Below, one piece after another: positions 1-6,415 of a DNA stretch of 11,778 nucleotides. The stretch's first letter is position 1; every line of letters begins with the position of its first letter. The stretch spans positions 1 to 11,778 of the forward strand of contig JAJBTP010000227.1 of NCBI GenBank assembly GCA_020860805.1, given 5' to 3'. Below the pieces are notes generated by a model. The model ran no database searches. It had not been told where the DNA came from and saw only the letters and a program-made list of their open reading frames with translations. A program made the position numbers and the translations under genes. This stretch comes from Tannerellaceae bacterium. GTDB taxonomy: Bacteria; Bacteroidota; Bacteroidia; Bacteroidales; Tannerellaceae.

Positions 1-54
1 CCTTGAAACAATATGAGTTGATCAATTGTTGATTTGTAATAAAATCAGAATAGT

Positions 55-588
55 ATGAATTCGTATTTACATATCAATCAAACCGACCATGTACAGGGTC
101 CGGAAAATGCTTCTGTCGAATTAGTAGAATATGGAGATTATCAATGTCCTTATTGCCGGAAGGCTTATTATGTTATCAAAGAAGCACAAAAAGAGTTGGG
201 AGATAAACTGAGATTTATCTTTCGTAATTTCCCTTTGACGGAAATTCATGAAAATGCGTTGAATACTGCTTTTGCGGCAGAGGCTGCGGATGCTCAGGGT
301 AAATTCTGACAAATGCATGATGAGTTATTTGAGAATCAGCAATATCTGCAGGAAAGCGATTTGATAACCTATGCGGAACGGATTGACCTGAATATGGATG
401 AGTTCAAAAAAGATTTTGGGCAGGATCGTTTCTACCAGAAAATTCAGAAAGACTATGATTCCGGACTTCGTTTGCAGGTAAATGCCACACCTACTCTTTT
501 TGTTAACGGACGTCTCTATGAAGGTAACTGGATGAGCCAGGAATTCATCGGGTATATGGATAGAGTGGCGACAGAAGTTTATAAATAA
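55..588 (+). pseudogene. DsbA-like thiol oxidoreductase, interrupted by an in-frame TGA
   Basis: The translation has a thioredoxin-fold DSBA layout: a strand leading into the active-site motif CPYC (Cys31 and Cys34), a helical insertion, then the cis-proline motif ATPTLFVNG (Pro146), which faces the active site. Full length would be 177 residues, normal for single-domain DsbA/Thioredoxin_4 proteins. There is no signal peptide or lipobox, so the product would be cytosolic. At 307-309 the frame meets TGA after GKF and resumes in the same frame with QMHDELFEN. The family motif is normally GKFWxMHDxLF, so a TGG Trp codon has probably become TGA (a single G-to-A change). Translation stopping there would give 84 residues with CPYC but no cis-Pro, presumably inactive. 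The ATG at 55 is the only sensible start because stops lie just upstream in frame. The CARF nuclease gene begins 20 bases downstream, which suggests co-transcription. It could be a real pseudogene or a base-call error. Confidence 0.85.
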
Positions 589-608
589 TCTTTTAGTATA
601 GATCCGGT

Positions 609-1727
609 ATGAATCATCAGGTAATTTTAATCGGGAAAGATATTACATCCGCGTACTCCGGTATTAAAGAATTCAAACCGGATCATATACACTTACTTTT
701 TACGGATGAGACCAAAACGGTTGCCGACCCTATGTTTGCTCTTTTGCCTCCTCATCTGGAATGTACTTCTTATCTGGTACAGGCATATGATGCGGAAAGT
801 GTCATGAATGCGTGTCGGGAAATTCACCGGAATTACAAAGGCACTTTTCATTATAATTTATCCAAGGGAACTAAATTAATGGCGTTTTCTGCTTTTAAAG
901 TTGCTCAGGAATATAAGGCACATACTTTCTATCTTACGCAGAAAGGAGAACTGATATTTTTTGAAGATTTTAAAAAATGCCGTCTCAGGAAACGGCTTAC
1001 CAATGAAGAAATACTTCGGTTACATGGGAATATCCTGTTAAATTATTTTGATTCGGCTTCTTTACCGGAAGAAGATATAACGGCAGCACGGCAGATTAAA
1101 GAATTTATAGAAAAATATCCCCGTGAGCATGAAAGAATGCAGACTTTCTACAATTCAACTTGTAAAAGACGATTGGAATTATTGCCTAAATCTCATTTGT
1201 TTCCTAATGAATTGCGGTTTGTCCAGGAAGGTGGAACATTACTTGTTACACTGGAAGATGAAGTCTTATTGCATTTAATGACGGTAAATGGGGCTATGCT
1301 TTATTTTGACGGGCGTTGGTGGGAAACATTAATTGCGGACCAGGTTGAAAAATGGAGTCATCAGCAAAACTGTGTACCGGAAGTATGGCAAAATGTAATA
1401 TTTTATATCAACGAGGCAAATACCCATATTAAAAACGAAATAGATATTTTGATTAATAATGGTCAAAAACTTATTTTTATAGAATGCAAATCCGGTAGAA
1501 TTAATCAAAATGATGTTTATAAGGTAGATAGTATCCGGGAGATTTACGGAGGCGATATCTCTAAAGCCATCCTGGCCAGTTATTATCCGGTGAAAAAAGA
1601 TTTATTGGAGAAATGTGATAGCCTGCAAATACATTGTTATGCACCCACTTATTTTGCTGAAAGATTGCATTTTCTGGATAATTTTTCAGAGTGGATGGAT
1701 GATTTGGTACGTGAACTTCAAATCTAA
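609..1727 (+). CDS. CARF-domain nuclease of the DUF1887 (Card1/Can2-like) family
   Basis: This 372-residue protein has two recognisable ends. Residues 1 to about 130 look like a CARF-type Rossmann domain, with the ligand-loop motif NLSKGTK at 83-89 (family form NxTGGTK). A helical, winged-helix-like linker follows. From about 235 to 350 there is a PD-(D/E)XK nuclease domain: GRWWE (Glu239), EID (Asp279) and the core IECKS (Glu292, Lys294), with the usual spacing of about 13 residues between Asp and Glu. The catalytic set is complete, so I expect an active metal-dependent nuclease. In characterised relatives (Card1, Can2) the CARF domain binds cyclic tetra-adenylate made by type III CRISPR complexes, which switches on DNA and/or RNA cleavage. 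No cas gene or repeat array is present here; VC1899 of Vibrio cholerae is a precedent for a family member outside a CRISPR locus. The gene lies 20 bases after the broken DsbA-like gene and probably shares its transcript. Family assignment is confident; ligand and role are unknown. Confidence 0.85.
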   Translation: MNHQVILIGKDITSAYSGIKEFKPDHIHLLFTDETKTVADPMFALLPPHLECTSYLVQAYDAESVMNACREIHRNYKGTFHYNLSKGTKLMAFSAFKVAQEYKAHTFYLTQKGELIFFEDFKKCRLRKRLTNEEILRLHGNILLNYFDSASLPEEDITAARQIKEFIEKYPREHERMQTFYNSTCKRRLELLPKSHLFPNELRFVQEGGTLLVTLEDEVLLHLMTVNGAMLYFDGRWWETLIADQVEKWSHQQNCVPEVWQNVIFYINEANTHIKNEIDILINNGQKLIFIECKSGRINQNDVYKVDSIREIYGGDISKAILASYYPVKKDLLEKCDSLQIHCYAPTYFAERLHFLDNFSEWMDDLVRELQI

Positions 1728-1740
1728 TTGACAAATTTAA

Positions 1741-1748
1741 TACTTTTG
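1741..1748 (+). promoter_or_regulatory. Bacteroidota -7 box upstream of the SIS isomerase gene
   Basis: TACTTTTG matches the Bacteroidota -7 consensus TAnnTTTG exactly. It sits in the 62-base gap between the CARF nuclease and the SIS gene and would give a leader of roughly 35 bases. A TTGACAAA lies close upstream (1728-1735) but only about 10 bases away, too near to be a normal -33 element, so only the -7 box is supported. Confidence 0.5.
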
Positions 1749-1789
1749 CAGTGTATTGATAACCCCTTATAATAGTAAAGAGCAAAACA

Positions 1790-2401
1790 ATGACAAACGA
1801 TGATATCAAATCCCTATTAAGAAAAGAGGCTGAAGCTGTTTTAAATATACCGGTTACAGCGGGTTATGAGGAAGCAGTTAATCTGATCGTAAAGTATGTT
1901 CATAAAGGTAACGGACGGCTTATTACCAGTGGGATGGGTAAGGCCGGACAGATTGCTATGAATATTGCCACTACGTTTAGTTCTACTGGTACGCCTGCAT
2001 ATTTTCTTCATCCCAGTGAAGCCCAGCATGGAGATTTAGGCTTAATCAGGGAAAGTGATATTATGCTGCTTATTTCTAATTCCGGTAGAACCCGGGAGTT
2101 AGTGGAACTTATGGAGTTAACCTGTGGCCTTGCTCCGGATATGCAATTCATTGTTATTACCGGTAATCCGGAAAGCCCTTTGGCAAAGGATGCTACGGTT
2201 TGTTTATTGACCGGTAATCCGGCCGAGGTGTGTGCTTTAGGTTTAACGCCAACTACTTCTACGACTGTAATGACGGTGATAGGAGATATTCTGGTAGTAA
2301 AAACTATGCAAACGATTGGATTTACAAATAAGGAATATGCCAAACGGCATCATGGGGGATATCTGGGTTCCAAAAGCCGTAAGCAAAGTCAAGAAGAATA
2401 A
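1790..2401 (+). CDS. kdsD: SIS-domain sugar-phosphate isomerase, KdsD-like without CBS domains
   Basis: The 203-residue product is a single SIS domain closely matching D-arabinose-5-phosphate isomerase, which interconverts ribulose-5-phosphate and arabinose-5-phosphate, the first step toward Kdo for lipopolysaccharide. Diagnostic stretches are TSGMGKAGQIA (phosphosugar loop), STGTPAYFLHPSEAQHGDLG, ISNSGRTREL, and the C-terminal block ALGLTPTTSTTVM through AKRHHGGYLG, which contains the HxGGxLG-type motif of KdsD/GutQ. The usual enzyme of about 325 residues carries two CBS domains after this point. Here the protein stops at about residue 203, as in the single-domain form known from Bacteroides fragilis, so this looks like a natural short form and not a truncation. 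The start at 1790 has a normal spacing from the -7 box. A PfkB kinase gene follows after 15 bases. A related ketose/aldose phosphate isomerase remains possible. Confidence 0.87.
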   Translation: MTNDDIKSLLRKEAEAVLNIPVTAGYEEAVNLIVKYVHKGNGRLITSGMGKAGQIAMNIATTFSSTGTPAYFLHPSEAQHGDLGLIRESDIMLLISNSGRTRELVELMELTCGLAPDMQFIVITGNPESPLAKDATVCLLTGNPAEVCALGLTPTTSTTVMTVIGDILVVKTMQTIGFTNKEYAKRHHGGYLGSKSRKQSQEE

Positions 2402-2416
2402 CATTCAACCTGCTGT

Positions 2417-3355
2417 ATGAGAAAAGTAATAGGTATTGGAGAAACGATACTGGATATCATTTTTAAAGGAGATCAACCTTATAAAGCTGTGCCCGGTGGT
2501 TCTGTATTTAATGGATTGGTTTCATTAGGACGTACAGGTATCCCTGTTTTGTTTATCAGTGAGCTGGGAAATGATAAAGTAGGAGATATAATTCGTGACT
2601 TTATGAAACGAAATCATATTTCTACTGATTTTGTGGATTGTTTTCCGGATGGAAAAAGCCCTGTTTCTATGGCTTTTCTGGATGAGCAACAAAATGCCAG
2701 TTATCTTTTTTATAAAGATTATCCCAATCAGCGTCTGGAAGTTACTTTACCTCCTATAGAGGAAGATGATATTTTTATTTTTGGTTCTTATTATTCTCTG
2801 AATCCTGCTTTAAGGGAGCGAATGGTGGAGTTTATAGAGTATGCCCGCGAACGGAAAGCTATATTATATTATGACCCTAATTTCCGGAATGCGCATGCTC
2901 ATGAAGCGATGTTTTTGACTCCTGTTATTTTAGATAATATGGAAGCTGCAGATATTGTAAGGGGTTCTGACGAGGATTTCTGTAATATTTTCAAAAAGAC
3001 GGATATGCAGGAGATTTATAGAGAACATGTGGAATATTATTGTCCGACGCTTATTACGACGCATGGTGCAGACGGGGTGAATCTTTTCACTTCCGGAGGT
3101 AATCATTCTCATTATAATTCTTTGTCTGTTACTCCGGTTAGTACGATAGGTGCGGGTGATAATTTTAATGCAGGTATTCTGTATGGATTGCTAAAATATA
3201 ATATCCGTAAGAAAGATTTACCTGATCTATCTCATGAGATGTGGGAAAAAGTGATTCGTTATGGTATTGAATTTTCGGCTGAAGTATGCTGTAGTTATGA
3301 TAATTATGTATCCGTGAAATTTGCTGAATCCTATTTATTACCGAAGCAATCTTAA
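2417..3355 (+). CDS. PfkB-family carbohydrate kinase
   Basis: This 312-residue protein is a ribokinase/PfkB-type sugar kinase that should transfer the ATP gamma-phosphate to a sugar or sugar-like substrate in the cytosol. The N-terminal signature is GGSVFNGLVSLGRTGIP (residues 27-43), followed by FISELGNDKVGDII. The C-terminal signature is STIGAGDNFNAG, with the catalytic base Asp248 and the anion-hole GAGD at 245-248. Length is typical. The gene starts 15 bases after the SIS isomerase gene with no promoter or terminator between them, so the two are probably one operon. An isomerase and a kinase side by side suggest linked sugar-phosphate metabolism, but the substrate cannot be read from the sequence; fructokinase, ribokinase or a nucleoside-type kinase all fit. 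Confidence 0.87.
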   Translation: MRKVIGIGETILDIIFKGDQPYKAVPGGSVFNGLVSLGRTGIPVLFISELGNDKVGDIIRDFMKRNHISTDFVDCFPDGKSPVSMAFLDEQQNASYLFYKDYPNQRLEVTLPPIEEDDIFIFGSYYSLNPALRERMVEFIEYARERKAILYYDPNFRNAHAHEAMFLTPVILDNMEAADIVRGSDEDFCNIFKKTDMQEIYREHVEYYCPTLITTHGADGVNLFTSGGNHSHYNSLSVTPVSTIGAGDNFNAGILYGLLKYNIRKKDLPDLSHEMWEKVIRYGIEFSAEVCCSYDNYVSVKFAESYLLPKQS

Positions 3356-3393
3356 ATATCATTAAACCGGATTCAATCAACAGTAAGTTTATA

Positions 3394-3401
3394 TATCTTT
3401 G
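3394..3401 (+). promoter_or_regulatory. Bacteroidota -7 box for the phosphatase-like lipoprotein gene
   Basis: TATCTTTG fits TAnnTTTG. Transcription would begin about 7 bases later, at or next to the first ATG (3408). This favours the in-frame ATG at 3426, which leaves a leader of about 20 bases, as the real start. No convincing -33 element was seen. Confidence 0.5.
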
Positions 3402-3425
3402 TAAGGAATGCTTATAGTGAAGACG

Positions 3426-4481
3426 ATGTCAGAAAAAATTCTTTTTCTTTTATCAGGTATAATTGCATTAACCAGTTGTAGTTCCCGTTCTATAGATATC
3501 CGTACCGTATGTTTGCGGGATGCTATTGGCAACTATATCCTTAAGTGGGAGACTGACCCTCCAATGGAAGGTGTTATGAAGTTATATGTATCTGATAATC
3601 CGGAAAAATTCAATAAAAACCGTCCGGTTGGATATGTTAATATCAATGAGAATGTGACGAAATATGTAACCAGTGATAATATCACCCGGCAGTATTTTAT
3701 GCTTACATTTAATGATAAATATCCTCACATTGTAAGTTCACGTTCCGTCATAATGGATAACGTTGAGAATTTGCGTGATTTGGGAGGATATCCCGGTGGA
3801 AACGATCATACTACCCGCTGGGGTAAAATTTATCGTTCCGGAGCATTGTATGATTTAACGGTTTTGGATTCCGTCCGGATGGAACGGTTAGGGATCAAAA
3901 CCATTATTGACCTCCGCACAGAAGAAGAAGTATTCAAAGCACCTATAGGATATAAAAACGCGAGTGTCATTCATATTCCTGTAACCTTAGGTAATTTCAA
4001 TGATATTTATAAACGGTTAATACAGGGCCGGGTAAGAAAGGGGGATGGAATGTTGTTTATGCAGGACCTGTATCTTCAATATGTTACCGAAAATAGTGAA
4101 CAGTTTGCAAAAGCAATGGAAGTGTTTTTGGATAAGGAGAATTATCCTATCCTTTTTAATTGTACCTATGGAAAGGATGGAGCCGGTTTTCTGGCAGCTA
4201 TGATACTGGCAGCACTGGATGTGCCGGAAGAAACTATTTACCGTGATTATATTATTTCTAATAATTATGTAAATATCCGGCGTATGGAGGAGTTTGCCCG
4301 TACGCTAAACTCGGATGCCCAGGAGACTATTACTGTTATGTTGATGGCACATGAAACTTTAATAGATTTGGTGTTCCGAAAAATAAAAAAAGATTATGGT
4401 TCAGTTGACAAATATTTGTCAAAAGAGTTAAATTTAACCGACAGGAAACGCAATCAATTGAAAGATATTATGCTTTTCTGA
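3426..4481 (+). CDS. Lipoprotein with tyrosine-phosphatase fold, catalytic Arg missing
   Basis: From the ATG at 3426 the product is 351 residues; the ATG at 3408 would add six (MLIVKT). I prefer 3426 because the -7 box ends at 3401 and because it begins a cleaner lipoprotein signal, MSEKILFLLSGIIALTSC, with lipobox LTSC. A beta-rich N-terminal region (about 20-110) is followed by a Y_phosphatase3-type domain: NLRDLGGYPG, RSGAL, IKTIIDLRTEEEV, then the P-loop region. The active phosphatase P-loop is HCxxGKDRTG (CX5R). Here it reads NCTYGKDGAG: the Cys is present (Cys246), but Gly252 replaces the phosphate-binding Arg, Asn replaces the His before Cys, and Ala replaces Thr. Classical tyrosine-phosphatase activity is therefore doubtful. 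It may be a pseudophosphatase or phosphate-ligand binder held at a membrane. The reading frame is otherwise intact, ending in TGA at 4479-4481. Confidence 0.83.
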   Translation: MSEKILFLLSGIIALTSCSSRSIDIRTVCLRDAIGNYILKWETDPPMEGVMKLYVSDNPEKFNKNRPVGYVNINENVTKYVTSDNITRQYFMLTFNDKYPHIVSSRSVIMDNVENLRDLGGYPGGNDHTTRWGKIYRSGALYDLTVLDSVRMERLGIKTIIDLRTEEEVFKAPIGYKNASVIHIPVTLGNFNDIYKRLIQGRVRKGDGMLFMQDLYLQYVTENSEQFAKAMEVFLDKENYPILFNCTYGKDGAGFLAAMILAALDVPEETIYRDYIISNNYVNIRRMEEFARTLNSDAQETITVMLMAHETLIDLVFRKIKKDYGSVDKYLSKELNLTDRKRNQLKDIMLF

Positions 4482-4483
4482 CT

Positions 4484-4510
4484 TGATTACAAATAAATTG
4501 CGTACCTTTG
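4484..4510 (+). promoter_or_regulatory. Bacteroidota promoter for the DEAD-box helicase gene
   Basis: A TTG-type -33 element (TTGATTAC from 4484) and a perfect -7 box TACCTTTG (4503-4510) are separated by a near-standard distance. Transcription would start near 4517, giving a leader of about 28 bases before the TTG start codon. It begins just after the stop of the upstream gene, so the helicase can be expressed independently. Confidence 0.7.
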
Positions 4511-4544
4511 CGGTTCTGAAAATTATTATATACACTATCACATT

Positions 4545-6338
4545 TTGAAAACATTTGAAGAATTAGGAGTTGCCGCACCGATATTGAAGGCAATTCAGGA
4601 AATGGGTTACGAATCGCCCATGCCGGTACAAGAGGAAGTGATTCCTTTTCTATTAGGTGAAGATAATGATGTTATTGCATTGGCCCAGACCGGTACCGGT
4701 AAAACAGCTGCTTTTGGTTTGCCTATCCTTCAGAAAATAGACGTTAATCTATGTCAACCTCAGGCACTTGTCCTTTGTCCGACCCGTGAACTTTGTTTGC
4801 AGATTACAGATGATTTGAATGAATATTCCAAATATATAGATGGTCTTAAAGTACTTCCCGTATATGGTGGGTCAAGTATTGAAAGCCAGATTAAGACGTT
4901 GAAACGTGGAGTTCATGTTGTTGTTGCCACTCCCGGACGCTTATTAGACCTTATGAACCGTAAAACGGTTAATTTGGGACTTGTTAAGAACGTCATTCTG
5001 GATGAAGCAGATGAAATGTTGAATATGGGCTTTACGGAAAGTATCAATTCTATTCTGGCTGAAGTACCTTCTTCCCGTAATATGTTGCTTTTCTCTGCTA
5101 CTATGCCTCAGGGAATTGCCGGGATTACCCGTAAGTATATGAAGAATCCGAAAGAGATTGTAATCGGTAAGAAAAATGAAGGGAATAAAAACATCAAGCA
5201 TGTTTATTATATGGTTCAGGCACGGGATAAATATCTTGCACTGAAACGGATTGCCGACTATTATCCGAATATTTATGGTATTGTATTCTGTAGAACCCGT
5301 AAAGAAACACAGGAAATTGCAGATAAATTAATCCAGGATGGGTATAATGCAGATTCTTTGCATGGTGAATTGAGCCAGGCTCAACGGGATTATGTAATGC
5401 AGAAATTTCGTGTAAAGAATGTCCAGTTATTGGTTGCTACAGATGTAGCTGCCCGCGGATTGGATGTGGATGAATTGACGCATGTTATAAATTATGGTCT
5501 TCCGGACGAAATAGAATCTTATACGCACCGTAGTGGCCGTACAGGCCGTGCCGGTAGAACAGGTATTTCAATTTCTATCTGTCACGTAAAAGAAAAAGGA
5601 AAAATCCGTCAAATCGAACGGATTATCAATAAAGAGTTCGAGAAAGGGGAGATACCCAGTGGAAAAGCAATCTGTGAGAAGCAAATTTTTAATCTGATTG
5701 ATCAGGTGGAGAAAGTAAAAGTGGATGAAGAAGAAATCTCTGCTCTTTTACCTTCTATTTTCAGGAAACTGGAGTGGCTTGATAAAGAAGATATCATCAA
5801 AAGAATGGTTTCCCTGGAACTAAACCGGATGATTGATTATTATAAAGATGCAGATGAAATTCAGGTCGTAGATGAGCGCAGCGAACGTAGGAGTGGTTCG
5901 GGTGAACGTGAACGCAGAAATGGTCGTAATTCAGCTAATTCGGAAGAAGGCTTCAGCCGTTTCTTCCTGAATTTTGGAAAGTCAGATGGGTTATTTCCTA
6001 ATCAATTGATAGAATTAGTAAACAAATGTGTTCCCGGTAAAATACGTATCGGAAAGATTGACCTTCGTGATAATTTTTCTTTCTTTGAGGTAGAGGAGGG
6101 CGAAGCCAATCGTGTACTGAAAGAAATGAATGGATACGAATTAGAAGGACGTCGGGTTTCGGTAGAATATGCTCAAAGCAAAAAAGGAGACTCTTCCGGT
6201 AGTCGTGGAGGCTATAGAGAAAGAAAAAGCGGTAGTAACCGTGATAGAGGTTCTTTTAGTCCACGTAGTGAAAGAAAAGAGAAACCCTGGAGAAGAACTT
6301 CTTCAGACCGTTCAAGTCGTAAAAAGAGTCGTTATTAA
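4545..6338 (+). CDS. deaD: DEAD-box ATP-dependent RNA helicase with DbpA-type RNA-binding domain
   Basis: The 597-residue cytosolic protein has all DEAD-box motifs in order: the Q motif ending GYESPMPVQ (21-29), Walker A AQTGTGKT (47-54), PTREL (79-83), TPGR, DEAD (153-156), SAT (184-186), the ARGLD motif and HRSGRTGRAG. After a charged linker, a DbpA-like RNA-binding domain (about 465-545, GFSRFFLNFGKSDGLFP through VSVEYAQSKK) is followed by an Arg/Ser/Gly-rich basic tail ending KKSRY. This is the architecture of DeaD/CsdA-type helicases, which unwind structured RNA in ribosome assembly, mRNA decay and cold growth. The start is a TTG at 4545: MKTFEELG is where the family usually begins, and no in-frame ATG suits. 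It has its own promoter and ends just before a strong terminator. The symbol rests on architecture only; a paralogue of the family is possible. Confidence 0.95.
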   Translation: MKTFEELGVAAPILKAIQEMGYESPMPVQEEVIPFLLGEDNDVIALAQTGTGKTAAFGLPILQKIDVNLCQPQALVLCPTRELCLQITDDLNEYSKYIDGLKVLPVYGGSSIESQIKTLKRGVHVVVATPGRLLDLMNRKTVNLGLVKNVILDEADEMLNMGFTESINSILAEVPSSRNMLLFSATMPQGIAGITRKYMKNPKEIVIGKKNEGNKNIKHVYYMVQARDKYLALKRIADYYPNIYGIVFCRTRKETQEIADKLIQDGYNADSLHGELSQAQRDYVMQKFRVKNVQLLVATDVAARGLDVDELTHVINYGLPDEIESYTHRSGRTGRAGRTGISISICHVKEKGKIRQIERIINKEFEKGEIPSGKAICEKQIFNLIDQVEKVKVDEEEISALLPSIFRKLEWLDKEDIIKRMVSLELNRMIDYYKDADEIQVVDERSERRSGSGERERRNGRNSANSEEGFSRFFLNFGKSDGLFPNQLIELVNKCVPGKIRIGKIDLRDNFSFFEVEEGEANRVLKEMNGYELEGRRVSVEYAQSKKGDSSGSRGGYRERKSGSNRDRGSFSPRSERKEKPWRRTSSDRSSRKKSRY

Positions 6339-6346
6339 TGAAATAT

Positions 6347-6381
6347 AAAACAGGCTATCCATTTGGATAGCCTGTTTTTTT
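6347..6381. terminator. Bidirectional intrinsic terminator
   Basis: AAAACAGGCTATCC (6347-6360) and GGATAGCCTGTTTT (6365-6378) are perfect inverted repeats with an ATTT loop, and the T tract continues to 6381. The A run on the 5' side supplies a U tract for the opposite strand. It lies between the ends of the helicase gene (6338) and the GH3 gene (6416) and probably serves both converging transcripts. Confidence 0.92.
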
Positions 6382-6415
6382 AGTATGTTGTTATAACTCT
6401 TTTCTCTGGACGTAT

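Noticed and set aside
1..1790. CRISPR array or cas genes next to the CARF nuclease
   Set aside because: No regularly spaced repeats and no Cas-like translation could be seen on either side.
2008..2343. 111-residue open frame on the - strand
   Set aside because: It is antisense to the conserved KdsD-like domain and its translation is low-complexity; a shadow.
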